Shown here: positions 36,194 through 45,518 of the stretch, in pieces
Position numbering within the stretch: the stretch's first letter is position 1
Layout: each line of letters opens with the position of its first letter
Assembly (NCBI GenBank): GCA_025462645.1
Contig: JAOAPB010000122.1
Coordinates: forward strand, 26,790-90,789
Length of the DNA: 64,000 bases
Direction of reading: 5' to 3'
From: Edaphobacter sp.
GTDB taxonomy: Bacteria; Acidobacteriota; Terriglobia; Terriglobales; Acidobacteriaceae
Position numbers and translations under genes: made by a program
The notes under the pieces: model-generated
What the model was told of the DNA's origin: nothing
What the model saw: the letters and a program-made list of their open reading frames with translations, nothing else
The model's database searches: none

Positions 36194-37132
36194 ATGCCAA
36201 CTGGCAAAAGCGTAGAGATGCAGAAAATAAGTCCGTCTGAACTGGCAAAGAAGATCGGTGAAGGCCTTCTTTCCTTCCCCGTCACGCATTTCATGAAACG
36301 CTCTGCCTTTGATGAAGATCGCTATCGTGAACATATTGCATGGCTGCTCGACCATCGTCCCGCCGGGTTGTTTGCAGCCGGAGGAACCGGAGAGTTCTTC
36401 TCCCTGACCCAAGGGGAGTTCTCCGCCGTAGTGACCGCCGCTGTCCGCGAGACCGCAGGCCGTGTTCCTGTTCTTGCCGGCTGCGGATATGGCACAGCCA
36501 TGGCCAAAGAATTTGCCAAAGCTGCTGAGGATGCGGGTGCCGATGGCATCCTCCTTCTGCCTCCCTATCTGGTGAACTCCGACGCCGCCGGTCTTATGGC
36601 TCACACAGAGGCCGTCTGTGCAGCGACGAACCTGGGTGTTATCTTCTACAACCGAGATAACGCCATCATCGACGAAGCCACGTTGGAGCAGCTCTGCGAC
36701 CGGTGTCCAAATCTGATCGGCTTCAAAGATGGCTATGGCGATATTGAACTAATGACTCGTATCTATACACGCCTGGGCGACCGTCTGACGTATATCGGCG
36801 GACTACCCACAGCAGAGACCTTCGCTTTGCCCTATCTCGAGATGGGCGTGACCACCTACTCTTCCGCGATCTTCAACTTCCTGCCCAACTTTGCGCAGCA
36901 ATTCTATTCGGCGGTGCGTCAACGCGATCATGAAAAGGTCTACTCCGATCTGCGGGAGTTTGTGCTGCCATATATCTCCATTCGAAATCGGCGGAAGGGG
37001 TATGCCGTCTCGATCGTGAAGGCCGGTATGACAGCAATCGGGCGTCCGGCTGGGCCAGTCCGTTCTCCCCTCATCGATCTTGATCCAGCAGAGCTCGCCG
37101 ATTTGAAGAAGCTGATCGGAGACCGCTCCTGA
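36194..37132 (+). CDS. kdgD: 5-dehydro-4-deoxyglucarate dehydratase
   Basis: KdgD converts 5-keto-4-deoxy-glucarate to alpha-ketoglutarate semialdehyde with loss of water and CO2. The 312-residue protein belongs to the DHDPS/NAL class-I aldolase superfamily. It shows GLFAAGGTGEFFSLT (substrate binding, residues about 49-63), FYNRDNA with the conserved Tyr, and IGFKDGYGD with the Schiff-base Lys; RDNA and KDGYGD distinguish it from dihydrodipicolinate synthase. The ATG at 36194 gives the expected length; an ATG at 36218 is eight codons shorter. It is followed by an MFS transporter gene after five bases and gudD, forming a three-gene operon for glucarate use. The aldehyde dehydrogenase that would complete the route to alpha-ketoglutarate is absent from this window. 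Confidence 0.92.
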   Translation: MPTGKSVEMQKISPSELAKKIGEGLLSFPVTHFMKRSAFDEDRYREHIAWLLDHRPAGLFAAGGTGEFFSLTQGEFSAVVTAAVRETAGRVPVLAGCGYGTAMAKEFAKAAEDAGADGILLLPPYLVNSDAAGLMAHTEAVCAATNLGVIFYNRDNAIIDEATLEQLCDRCPNLIGFKDGYGDIELMTRIYTRLGDRLTYIGGLPTAETFALPYLEMGVTTYSSAIFNFLPNFAQQFYSAVRQRDHEKVYSDLREFVLPYISIRNRRKGYAVSIVKAGMTAIGRPAGPVRSPLIDLDPAELADLKKLIGDRS

Positions 37133-37137
37133 CCACC

Positions 37138-38493
37138 GTGCCAGCCCTCGTACCCGAGCCGCGGCAGACGCGTGTGCGCTATCTGATCGTCCTCATGCTC
37201 TTTATCGCCAGCTCCTTCAGCTATGGCGATAGGGTCGCGCTCTCGATCACCGGTATCGCCTTTTCAAAAGACCTCCACATGGATCCCGTGAAGCTGGGCT
37301 ATCTCTTCTCCGGCTTCAGCTGGGCCTATGTGGTGGGGCAACTTCCGGCGGGCGGGCTGCTGGACCGCTTCGGATCCAAGCGAATCTACGGCATCAGTAT
37401 CATCTGCTGGTCTATCTGTGGCGTGTTGGTAGGCTTTGCCGGCTATCTTCCGGCTACGGCCGCGTTTGTCGTCATCTTTGGGTTGAGGCTCTTGTCAGGC
37501 CTGGCTCAATCGCCGGTATTTCCCGGAAATGGCCGCATCGTCGCCGCATGGTTCCCAACTGCCGAACGAGGACGCGCATCCGCGATCTTCAACTCGTCTC
37601 AATACTTCGCGCTCGTTCTCTTTGCTCCGATCCTGGGATGGATCACCCATACCTGGGGCTGGCAAGAGTGTTTCTGGTTCCTCGGCACGCTCGGTTTCGT
37701 GCTCAGCCTCGTGTGGTTCAAGGTCATTCACGGCGTCAAGAGCCACCCACGTATCAGTCAGCTCGAAATCGATTACATCGAACAGGGTGGCGGACTGACG
37801 AACATCGATCCGGATGGGTCGACGCAGACGAAGCCAGCCAACAAGCTCTCCTGGGCCGCGATCAAGATGCTTCTCAGCAATCGGATGCTGGTCGGCATCT
37901 ATATCGGGCAGTACTGCATTACGACGCTCACCTGGTTCTTCCTCACCTGGTTCCCGGTCTACCTCAGTCAGGCGAGGCATATGTCCATCATGAAGGTTGG
38001 GATGATGGCCGCCCTGCCGGCGCTGTGCGGCTCGATCGGCGGCATCCTTGGTGGCGTCGTCTCCGACAGGCTGCTGCGCGCGGGCCATTCGCTCACCTTT
38101 GCTCGTAAGGCACCCATCGTCTCCGGCATGTTGCTCTCCATCACCATGATCGGCTGCAACTACACCGATACCCAGTGGGTGGTGATGGTCCTGATGTCGC
38201 TTGCCTTCTTCGGGAAGGGCTTTGGAGCGCTGGGCTGGACGGTGATCGCCGATACCTCGCCCAAGCCGCTGATCGGCGTGAACGGGGGACTGTTCAACCT
38301 CATCGGCAATCTCGCAGGCATCACGACTCCCATCATCATCGGATACATCGTGAAGACGACCGGTTCATTCAATGATGCCCTTATCTTCGTTGTCGCTACT
38401 GCTCTGCTCGCCATCGTCGCCTATCTGCCGCTTGTAGGCGAGATCAAGCGAGTGGATCTCAAGCTTCCCGAACCCGCAGGCGGTGCAGCGTGA
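37138..38493 (+). CDS. MFS transporter, glucarate/galactarate-type sugar-acid:proton symporter
   Basis: A 451-residue inner-membrane transporter with twelve predicted helices. It starts with a GTG at 37138, five bases after the kdgD stop. The anion:cation symporter family signature is visible: helix 1 SSFSYGDRVALSITG, the loop motif GGLLDRFGSKRIYG after helix 2, RLLSGLAQSPVFPGNGRI and WFPTAERGRASAIFNSSQY (helices 4-5), as in GudP and DgoT. The GTG of gudD overlaps its TGA by three bases (GTGA), so the genes are translationally coupled. The operon context makes glucarate the likely substrate, with galactarate a second possibility. Confidence 0.92.
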   Translation: MPALVPEPRQTRVRYLIVLMLFIASSFSYGDRVALSITGIAFSKDLHMDPVKLGYLFSGFSWAYVVGQLPAGGLLDRFGSKRIYGISIICWSICGVLVGFAGYLPATAAFVVIFGLRLLSGLAQSPVFPGNGRIVAAWFPTAERGRASAIFNSSQYFALVLFAPILGWITHTWGWQECFWFLGTLGFVLSLVWFKVIHGVKSHPRISQLEIDYIEQGGGLTNIDPDGSTQTKPANKLSWAAIKMLLSNRMLVGIYIGQYCITTLTWFFLTWFPVYLSQARHMSIMKVGMMAALPALCGSIGGILGGVVSDRLLRAGHSLTFARKAPIVSGMLLSITMIGCNYTDTQWVVMVLMSLAFFGKGFGALGWTVIADTSPKPLIGVNGGLFNLIGNLAGITTPIIIGYIVKTTGSFNDALIFVVATALLAIVAYLPLVGEIKRVDLKLPEPAGGAA

Positions 38494-39833
38494 CAGACGA
38501 ACTTGCAACGCAGAGTTCTCCTCGGATCAAGGCTATGCGTGTCATCCCGGTGGCCGGGAATGACAGCATGTTGTTGAACCTCAGTGGAGGCCATGCACCC
38601 TTCTTCACGCGCAACATCGTCATCCTCACCGACAACCTTGGCCACACCGGCGTAGGCGAGGTTCCCGGTGGCGAGAGCATCCGGCAGGTTCTCGAGGAGT
38701 GCCAGGCCTTCGTCGTGGGCGAGAAGATCGCCTCCTATCAGAACATCCTGAACGTCATCAGGCAGCGCTTCGCCGCTCGCGACGCGGGCGGGCGCGGACT
38801 TCAGACCTTCGATCTCAGGACTACCGTCCACGCCGTCACCGCGATCGAGTGCGCCTTGCTCGACCTGCTGGGGCAGTTTCTCGATGTCCCGGTCGCAGCG
38901 CTTCTGGGGGAGGGCCAGCAACGCAGCGTGGTCGAGGTTCTCGGCTATCTCTTCTTCGTCGGGGACAGGAAGAAGACCGATCTGCCCTATGAGAGCGGGG
39001 AGCGTGCCGGAGACGAATGGCTCCGGTTGCGGCATGAGGAGGCGCTGACGACGGAGTCGGTCCTGCGTCTGGCCGATGCCGCACACGCGCGATACGGCTT
39101 CAACGACTTCAAACTCAAGGGTGGAGTTCTACCCGGAGCCCAGGAGATGGAGGTGGTCACGGCGCTGGCCGAACGCTTCCCCCAGGCACGCATCACCCTC
39201 GATCCCAATGGAGCCTGGTCACTGGCTGAGGCGATCCAGCTGTGCAGCAACAAGCGCGATGTGCTGGCGTATGCAGAGGACCCCTGCGGAGCCGAGCAAG
39301 GATTCTCCGGCAGGGAGATCATGGCGGAGTTTCGTCGTGCTACCGGCCTACCCACCGCCACCAACATGGTCGCGACCGACTGGCGCCAGTTGCGGCACGC
39401 AACCGAGTTGAATGCCGTCGATATTCCGCTCGCCGATCCGCACTTCTGGACGATGCAGGGCTCGGTGCGGGTCGCGCAGTTCTGCCGCGAGTGGGGCCTG
39501 ACCTGGGGCTCGCACTCCAACAACCACTTCGACGTCTCGCTTGCGATGTTTACCCACGTCGCCGCGGCGGCACCCGGCAGGGTCACTGCCATCGACACCC
39601 ATTGGATCTGGCAGGACGGACAGCGCCTGACAAAGGATCCGCTCAAGATCGTGGACGGCAAGCTGACCGTGCCGGAGCGACCTGGCCTCGGCATCGAGCT
39701 GGACATGCAGCGAGTGGAAGAGGCGCATCGTCTCTACCAGCAGGCCGGGCTCGGGGGGCGCGATGACGCCGGTGCGATGCAGTACCTCCGATCCAACTGG
39801 AAGTTCGACCCCAAGCGACCCTGCCTCGCTTGA
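38490..39833 (+). CDS. gudD: Glucarate dehydratase
   Basis: GudD removes water from D-glucarate to give 5-keto-4-deoxy-glucarate, which KdgD then uses. The 447-residue enolase-superfamily enzyme has the family opening (PVAGNDSMLLNLSGGHAPFFTRN, in part VIPVAGNDSMLLNLSG), the capping domain, the catalytic base DFKLKGG (Lys about 207), the metal ligands in ITLDPNG, EDPCG and ATNM, and the second base GSHSNNHFD with the His. Its length fits the family (about 440-450). It begins with a GTG that overlaps the transporter stop. A composite repeat element starts eight bases after its own stop and may terminate the operon. Confidence 0.95.
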   Translation: MTDELATQSSPRIKAMRVIPVAGNDSMLLNLSGGHAPFFTRNIVILTDNLGHTGVGEVPGGESIRQVLEECQAFVVGEKIASYQNILNVIRQRFAARDAGGRGLQTFDLRTTVHAVTAIECALLDLLGQFLDVPVAALLGEGQQRSVVEVLGYLFFVGDRKKTDLPYESGERAGDEWLRLRHEEALTTESVLRLADAAHARYGFNDFKLKGGVLPGAQEMEVVTALAERFPQARITLDPNGAWSLAEAIQLCSNKRDVLAYAEDPCGAEQGFSGREIMAEFRRATGLPTATNMVATDWRQLRHATELNAVDIPLADPHFWTMQGSVRVAQFCREWGLTWGSHSNNHFDVSLAMFTHVAAAAPGRVTAIDTHWIWQDGQRLTKDPLKIVDGKLTVPERPGLGIELDMQRVEEAHRLYQQAGLGGRDDAGAMQYLRSNWKFDPKRPCLA

Positions 39834-39840
39834 TGTGCGT

Positions 39841-40235
39841 GAGGGGGGTACCCCCCTCCCCCCTACCTTGGTAATAAGTCTTATATTTACAGCAAGATAC
39901 AGGCAATGATGCCGGTAAAGTCGTCCAAACAAAAGACTTATTCCTAAAGTCGTGCAAATAAACATGTTATGGCCAAATATCGATCCGGACTGACAGGCAC
40001 CGATTTAATTGGCTGAGCCGTAAGCTGGTTTACCCTCCTGAATATTATTAAAAGAGAAAGACCCCGGTGGCTGCCGGGGTCTTTTTTTGATCACTAAGTC
40101 AATTATAGCTGGTCGGGCAAAACTAACATGCCACCTTTCAGCGGATTATTTTTTGCATGTAAGTAGCTGTTTTTGTGGCGCTTGCAGGTTTGGTCCAGCG
40201 CCAGCCAAGGCTTCGGGGGCTTGACATAAAAAACG
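39841..40235 (+). repeat. Composite intergenic element, copy 2
   Basis: The longest copy. Modules in order: GC palindrome GAGGGGGGTACCCCCCTC (39841-39858) with TACCTTGG; TTACAGCAAGATA; tandem 29-base units at 39916-39944 and 39945-39973 (both begin TAAAGTCGT); hairpin AAAGACCCCGG/CCGGGGTCTTT (40057-40084) with T-run; CAATTATAGC; AAAACTAACATGCCA; and TCGGGGGCTTGACA (40213-40226). About 90 bases of extra sequence separate the tandem units from the hairpin compared with copies 3 and 4. It fills the gap between convergent gudD and PHP-hydrolase genes. Confidence 0.82.
40057..40089 (+). terminator. Strong intrinsic terminator inside element copy 2
   Basis: An 11-pair perfect stem (AAAGACCCCGG with CCGGGGTCTTT), a six-base loop, and seven T. 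It could end gudD-side transcripts or any RNA made from the element itself; the A-rich left arm means it may also act on the minus strand. Confidence 0.8.
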
Positions 40236-40246
40236 AACGAAACAAG

Positions 40247-41821
40247 TTATGAATGAGCCCTTTGAGCAGGCGCGCTGTGAGGTGTCGACCAGTTGATGTA
40301 GATAGGGTTTCCCAGAAGCCAGAGTTTGCCGTCGGGACCACGTACGTCTAGACGGAGCCAGTGTTGTCTTCCATCGCTGGTCCAGGGAAGCCGGATCGTC
40401 TGGTCTGCGCCGTGGATCGCGGCATCGGGAGGCCCGGCCTGTGGTTTGCCGTCTTCGAGGAGAATGAGCTTCGCGCCATCCGCTCCCCGGGTGTGTATGG
40501 AGAGTTCAACCTCGACTCCCGATGGCGCAGCCAGGGTGTCTCCCATGATCGCTGTCGCCGAGCCGCTCTTCGCGCTGACCTCCAGCAGGCGATCTTTGCC
40601 GGCGGTGAGGTCTACGAAGACGTGACCCGCGCGAAGGCCGGCGAGGATGGCGGGAGTCGATAGCTCGGTTGCGTAGACGACCGTCGTCGGACTGCCGATG
40701 GAGCCGATCTCGTCGAGCGGCTGCTGGGCCGTATGGTTGTCGCTGCCGCCGATCCCGGTTAGCCGGAAGCCTTGATTGAGCTGCTTCTCCCAAAAGGAGA
40801 GCCCAGAGTACGGACCCTCCTCGGCACCGCTGTTCACTGCCTCGATTGCCTGCACCAGATTGAGGTCGGCGGCGGGCGAAGGGTCCCATCCGCAGCCCAT
40901 GCAGGCTTCGCCGGTGGGGGCGTTGGGATGGTTGAGGGAGAGGATGCCGCCGAGCTTATCGGCACGACGAAGCAGGGTGTTGATGTCCGGGACCTCGCGT
41001 GAGCCGAGGCGGAAGTTCAGCGGGTCCGAGGTGCCGAGTAGATTGGCGTGGCCGTGGAAGGTCGTGATCTCCCTTCCAGGAATCATGAGGAGGCTGTCGA
41101 AGTACGGTTGCAGCTCGCGCATGGGCTGGTTGTGCGAGGTGGTGTTGTGATCGGTGATCGCGATGAAGTCCAGACCCTTGCGAGCTGCCGCATCGACTAT
41201 GACGAAGACGGGGCAGGGCACTTTGACTCCGCTGAGACTCTTGCAGGAGCCGTCGCTGTGCGCGGTGTGCATGTGCAGATCGCCGCGATACCATGCGGGG
41301 CCAGTACGGATCGGCTTGCGCAGGACGAGGGGCTGATCTGCGACCAGGCCGGTTCTGGTGAAGAAGAGAGTGGCTGTGTAGGTCGCGGTTACCTTGGCGC
41401 GAATGTTCGGAACACCGATCAGCACCTTCCATGTTCCCGGAGCGACGGGCCCGGCGAGACAGGAGGGGGTCGCATCCGTGGCGCTGACGGTGAGGGTGGA
41501 CTTATTGCCTCCGCTCCAGCACCGGATTCCCTGAGGGTCGATCATGCCGAGGTCAAGCGTGGTTCGCTGCTCTCTTCCGGTATAGGCGAAGGTGAGGGTG
41601 ACGCGTTGGGTGCCGGGAGGTACCTGGAAGGGCGCCTCGATGTAGGTGTTGTTTTGAGCGCCTGTAACGGTGCCGTGCAGGACCAGGCTGGGAGCGGGAC
41701 CGGAGTCCTGCTGTGCACTGTCGTTCTGGGCGTGGAGGTTCTGTGCGCCGAAGTTCAAGGATGCCAGGAGCAGGGCTCCGCCAAGGAGATAGGTGCCATG
41801 CAGCTTCGCTCTTCCAGCCAT
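40247..41821 (-). CDS. Exported PHP-domain metallohydrolase (CehA/McbA family)
   Basis: A 524-residue protein with an N-terminal signal peptide (LLGGALLLASLNFGAQNLHAQ). Residues about 50-165 form a beta-sandwich, probably carbohydrate- or lipid-binding. The PHP domain follows with metal ligands RGDLHMHTAHSDG (about 180-190), ITDHNTTSH, GREITTFHGHANLLG, SLNHPNAP and GGSDNHTAQ, as in CehA/McbA-like phosphoesterases. The C-terminal 120 residues are beta-rich. Because it is exported, a phosphodiester or phosphorylated glycan substrate in the periplasm is likelier than the DNA-polymerase type of PHP role. It is a single gene between the glucarate operon and GH39. Confidence 0.85.
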   Translation of the reverse strand: MAGRAKLHGTYLLGGALLLASLNFGAQNLHAQNDSAQQDSGPAPSLVLHGTVTGAQNNTYIEAPFQVPPGTQRVTLTFAYTGREQRTTLDLGMIDPQGIRCWSGGNKSTLTVSATDATPSCLAGPVAPGTWKVLIGVPNIRAKVTATYTATLFFTRTGLVADQPLVLRKPIRTGPAWYRGDLHMHTAHSDGSCKSLSGVKVPCPVFVIVDAAARKGLDFIAITDHNTTSHNQPMRELQPYFDSLLMIPGREITTFHGHANLLGTSDPLNFRLGSREVPDINTLLRRADKLGGILSLNHPNAPTGEACMGCGWDPSPAADLNLVQAIEAVNSGAEEGPYSGLSFWEKQLNQGFRLTGIGGSDNHTAQQPLDEIGSIGSPTTVVYATELSTPAILAGLRAGHVFVDLTAGKDRLLEVSAKSGSATAIMGDTLAAPSGVEVELSIHTRGADGAKLILLEDGKPQAGPPDAAIHGADQTIRLPWTSDGRQHWLRLDVRGPDGKLWLLGNPIYINWSTPHSAPAQRAHS

Positions 41822-42010
41822 GGAGTCGAGTGTATGTCAGCAGCAGCAACTGCCGAATGAATCCAATCTGGAGATGTTAGTCAGACAAGAGAGACCTGAC
41901 GTGAGGAGTGGCTGTTGGAGCACCTCTTTCATCTCCGCTTTTTCAATTACTTACGACATAGTTCCTATTACCGGGCTTTGTCCGGAACTGACGGGGTGCT
42001 TTGCCGCATC

Positions 42011-42032
42011 AGATATTAGAGTGGCAATATCT
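42011..42032. promoter_or_regulatory. Small inverted repeat upstream of the GH39 gene
   Basis: AGATATT (42011-42017) and AATATCT (42026-42032) are exact inverted copies with eight bases between, 26 bases before the start codon. It could be an operator or an mRNA leader hairpin. The 237-base gap has no other feature. Confidence 0.3.
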
Positions 42033-42058
42033 GGAGTGCTGCCGAAGAACGAGGTGTT

Positions 42059-43642
42059 ATGCGATTGAAGGGCTTCAGGGTTGGAACTCTGCTATTGGCA
42101 ATGACGTTAGCTCCGCTTCTGCAGGCGCAGGAGGTGGCGAGTACGTCGGGTGTGACAGCCCAGAGCAACACCATTCGCGTGGATACAAAGGCACAGGGTA
42201 CTCCCTTTCCTCATTACTGGGAGCAGATCTTCGGCTCCGGCCGCGCCATCCTGTCGCTGCGCGAGAGCTATCGCAACGACCTGCACACGGTGAAGAAGGC
42301 CACAGGGTTTCAGGCGATTCGATTTCACGGCATCTTTATGGACGAGGTTGGTCTCTTCGATCTCGACGCCAATGGAAAGTCCGTCTATAACTTCTCCTAT
42401 ATCGACCAGATCTACGACGGCTTGCTGGACAATGGCGTACGCCCGTTTGTGGAGCTGAGCTTCATGCCCAAGAAGCTGGCGTCCGATCCCGCGGCGCTGC
42501 ACGCGTTCTGGTACAAGCAGAACATCTCCCCACCGAAGGACTATGCGCTGTGGGATGGCATGATTACCGCCTTTACGCAGCACCTGGTCGACCGCTATGG
42601 CATCGACGAGGTTGCGCAGTGGTACTTCGAGGTGTGGAATGAGCCGAACATCGATTTCTGGAAGGGCAATCCTCCGCAGCCCAAGTACTACGAGCTATAC
42701 GACCACACTGCACGTGCGGTGAAGAAGGTGAACGAGCGCATTCGAATCGGCGGGCCATCGACCGCACAGGCTGCGTGGGCGGGGAGCTTTCTTGAACACT
42801 GCAAACAGAGCGGCGTGCCGGTCGACTTCGTCAGCAGCCATGTCTATGCGAATGACACCGCAAAGGACGTCATGCACACCGATGAGGTGATTCCTCGCGA
42901 CCGCATGGTCTGCCGCTCGGTCCGCAAGGTGCATGACGAGATCGCCGCATCTCCGCTTCCCAAGACGCCCCTGATCTTCAGCGAGTACAACGCCAGTTAT
43001 GCGAATGAGCCGAACGTGACCGATACGGTTTACATGGGGCCGTGGCTCGCAGGCACCATCAGCCAGTGCGATGGACTGACGGAGGCCATGAGTTACTGGT
43101 CGTTCTCCGATGTCTTTGAAGAGCAGGGTGTCGTGAAGACTCCGTTCTATGGAGGCTACGGCCTGGTGGCAGCAGACAACATTCCGAAGCCCGCGCTGAA
43201 TGCCTTCGCCATGCTGCACGAGCTTGGCGATCGGCGCATCCGGGTCGATTCGGACTCCGCGCTGGCGACCCGGCGAAGCGACGGCTCCATCGTGGTTGCG
43301 TTGTGGAACTACGCTCCTCCCTTTGGGACGGGCGCCACGTACACACCGCCGCCTGCGAATGTGGGTCCGGAGAGGAGTTTTACCTTGAAGGTGGATGGCG
43401 TGGCTTCGAGTGCGGCTGCGCAGTTATGGCGGCTTGACGCCGACCATGGCAACGTCGTGAAGGCGTTTGACGCAATGGGGCGTCCTGCTTTCCCTACGCG
43501 CGATCAGATTACCCAACTGCGTAAGGCGGGTGAGCCGTCGCCGCCGGAGCAGGCTTCCCTGAAAGATGGAGGCCTGACAGTTCGGATTCCTCCGCAGGGC
43601 CTGGTACTCATCAAAATCAATAACGCAAGGATGACACACTAA
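42059..43642 (+). CDS. GH39-family glycoside hydrolase (beta-xylosidase-like), exported
   Basis: A 527-residue exported glycosidase. The signal peptide is GFRVGTLLLAMTLAPLLQAQ; GAGG five bases before the ATG supports the start. The catalytic barrel has the clan GH-A acid/base in WYFEVWNEPNIDFW (Glu about 194) and the nucleophile in PLIFSEYNASYA (Glu about 307), plus FVSSHVYAND and MSYWSFSDVFEE, all typical of GH39. A beta-sandwich domain forms the last 100 residues. GH39 enzymes release xylose from xylo-oligosaccharides or iduronate from glycosaminoglycans; xylose is likelier in a soil acidobacterium. It precedes the GH144-like gene by 67 bases and may be cotranscribed with it. Confidence 0.9.
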   Translation: MRLKGFRVGTLLLAMTLAPLLQAQEVASTSGVTAQSNTIRVDTKAQGTPFPHYWEQIFGSGRAILSLRESYRNDLHTVKKATGFQAIRFHGIFMDEVGLFDLDANGKSVYNFSYIDQIYDGLLDNGVRPFVELSFMPKKLASDPAALHAFWYKQNISPPKDYALWDGMITAFTQHLVDRYGIDEVAQWYFEVWNEPNIDFWKGNPPQPKYYELYDHTARAVKKVNERIRIGGPSTAQAAWAGSFLEHCKQSGVPVDFVSSHVYANDTAKDVMHTDEVIPRDRMVCRSVRKVHDEIAASPLPKTPLIFSEYNASYANEPNVTDTVYMGPWLAGTISQCDGLTEAMSYWSFSDVFEEQGVVKTPFYGGYGLVAADNIPKPALNAFAMLHELGDRRIRVDSDSALATRRSDGSIVVALWNYAPPFGTGATYTPPPANVGPERSFTLKVDGVASSAAAQLWRLDADHGNVVKAFDAMGRPAFPTRDQITQLRKAGEPSPPEQASLKDGGLTVRIPPQGLVLIKINNARMTH

Positions 43643-43709
43643 CTTTGGGAGACCGATCGAGTCTCAATTCGGATATCCTGCGTGACGAGCCTGGTATGGT
43701 GCAATCGGC

Positions 43710-45038
43710 ATGAGGGGTTCCAGAACGAACGGCATAACGCGACGCAGCGCGACAAAGCTGCTGGGCGGCGCTCTTCTCTCCGGGCTCGGACGCTCGTCCT
43801 TCGCGCGTACCGTCACGTTCGCACAGCAGGTTGCAGCTTCCGCAACTTCACCGACCGAACAGGATATTGCGTACCTCGAAGATATGCAGCGCCGCGCCTG
43901 TCTCTACTTCACCGAGCAGGTTGACCCGGCGAGCGGACAGGTGCTCGATCGCGCTCTCAATAAAGTTACGGTCGGCACCCGCGACAACCGCTTCGTCTCG
44001 AGTATCGCCGCAACGGGCTTCGGCCTTGCGGCACTGTGCATCGCCGAAAGACGACGTTTCATCTCGATGGCGCAGGCCAGGAAGCAGGTTCAGGCAACGT
44101 TGCGATTTCACTTGCAAAATATGCCACATCAGAACGGCTTCTTCTATCACTTCAACGATGTCGAGACCGGCCAACCGCTGGTGAACAGCGAAGTGTCTCC
44201 CGTAGATACGAGCATCCTGCTCTGCGGCGTGCTCACCTGCCGCGCCTACTTCAGCGATCCAGAGATCACCAAACTCGCCACAGCGCTCTATGAGCGGGTG
44301 GAGTGGCCCTGGATGCTGAACACCGGCAGGACCTTCTCCAAAGCCTGGAAGCCGGATATCGGCTTCCTCTACTCGCGCTGGGAGCACTACAGCGAGGCGA
44401 TGATGCTGTACCTGCTTGCGATTGGATCGCCGACGAATCCGGTCGCGCCGGGCCACTGGAACAGCTTCACCCGGCCGCGTATGGAGTTCGGACCCTATAC
44501 GTATATCAGCGGGCCTGATCCGCTGTTCGTCCACCAGTACTCCCACGCGTTCTTCGACTTCGCGCACAAACGCGATGTCTACGCCGACTACTTTACCAAC
44601 TCCATTACCGCGACACGTGCACACAAGGCCTTCTGCCTGAGCCTGAATCGCGGCTACACCGAGGACTACTGGGGCGTCACCGCCTCGGACTGGCAACACG
44701 GCTACACAGCATGGGGAGGACCACCGTTACAAGGGCCTGTCGACGGGTCGGTCGTGCCGTCGGCTGTTGCGGGATCGCTTCCCTTCCTGCCTGCGGAGTG
44801 CCTGCGCGTGCTTCGCTCTTTGAAGAACACCTACAGCGAAGATGCCGAGGGACGCTATGGTTTCTGTGACTCATTCCATCCGCAGCTCGACTGGTACGAT
44901 CCCGACGTGCTGGGGATCGATCTCGGGATCGGCGTGCTGATGGCGGAGAATCTTCGCTCGGGGCTTATATGGAATACCTTCATGAAAAACCCTGAGGCTG
45001 TTACCGCCATGAAGTTATGCGGCTTCAGAAATATCTAG
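43710..45038 (+). CDS. GH144-type glucoamylase-domain protein, probable endo-beta-1,2-glucanase (Tat-exported)
   Basis: A 442-residue protein with a twin-arginine signal (TRRSATKLLGGALLSGLG, residues about 10-27). The rest is an (alpha/alpha)6 barrel of the Pfam glycoamylase type with VSPVDTSILLCGVL, FLYSRWEHYSEAMMLYLLAIG, FGPYTYISGPDPLFVHQYSH, and DWQHGYTAWGGPP. These are the signatures of GH144 endo-beta-1,2-glucanases and their relatives. The gene is convergent with a beta-1,2-glucan synthase-like gene (45519-50057) and an ABC exporter, which supports a role in cutting the same polymer in the periplasm. The substrate is inferred from family and context. Confidence 0.85.
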   Translation: MRGSRTNGITRRSATKLLGGALLSGLGRSSFARTVTFAQQVAASATSPTEQDIAYLEDMQRRACLYFTEQVDPASGQVLDRALNKVTVGTRDNRFVSSIAATGFGLAALCIAERRRFISMAQARKQVQATLRFHLQNMPHQNGFFYHFNDVETGQPLVNSEVSPVDTSILLCGVLTCRAYFSDPEITKLATALYERVEWPWMLNTGRTFSKAWKPDIGFLYSRWEHYSEAMMLYLLAIGSPTNPVAPGHWNSFTRPRMEFGPYTYISGPDPLFVHQYSHAFFDFAHKRDVYADYFTNSITATRAHKAFCLSLNRGYTEDYWGVTASDWQHGYTAWGGPPLQGPVDGSVVPSAVAGSLPFLPAECLRVLRSLKNTYSEDAEGRYGFCDSFHPQLDWYDPDVLGIDLGIGVLMAENLRSGLIWNTFMKNPEAVTAMKLCGFRNI

Positions 45039-45072
45039 AGCCTGTTATGAACTACGATCACTGCTTCCCTAT

Positions 45073-45390
45073 GACCCCCTCCCCCCCGGGGGTACTTTGA
45101 CTGCAAGTCCTCTGAATTCAGCGACTTAAATGAATATATCGCTGCAAATTAGTCATTCTAAAGTGGTTACGGCTAAAGTCGTCTTTCTAAATGGTTATTG
45201 GCTTAAAGAGAGAAGCCCCGGGTGGTTGGCCGGGGCTTTTCTGACTCTGTATTAAGTATAGCCGATTGAGTAAAACTAATATGCCACTTTGCGGAAGACT
45301 ATTTTTGGAGGCTAAGCTCTTGTTTTTGTTTGATTTGCGTACGGAGATGCGTATTAGTTTCGGCTGCAGGGGCTTGACAAGGAAAAACAG
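45073..45390 (+). repeat. Composite intergenic element, copy 3
   Basis: Order of modules: CCCCCTCCCCCCCGGGGGTAC (in part, 45074-45095), tandem 29-base units at 45145-45173 and 45174-45202 (second begins TAAAGTCGTCTTTCTAAA), hairpin AAGCCCCGG/CCGGGGCTT (45213-45238) with T-run and TGACTCTG, TTAAGTATAGCC, GTAAAACTAATATGCCA, and GGGGCTTGACAAGG (45369-45382). It fills most of the gap between convergent GH144 and GT84 genes. The first GC palindrome is altered relative to copy 2. Confidence 0.8.
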
Positions 45391-45518
45391 GGAGCGAGGC
45401 CACAGGGGCAGAGGACAACAACTGCGTCAACAGCAAAAGGCTCAATGGTTGAGGCGCAGGCCAGTTCGCAAAGTGCATTACAGCCTCTAGACCGCAGATG
45501 ATATTTCCTGCGTGAGGC

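Noticed and set aside
39916..39973. A CRISPR-like repeat, from the two tandem 29-base units
   Set aside because: The units are directly adjacent with no spacers, only two per site, and imperfect; no cas genes are present.
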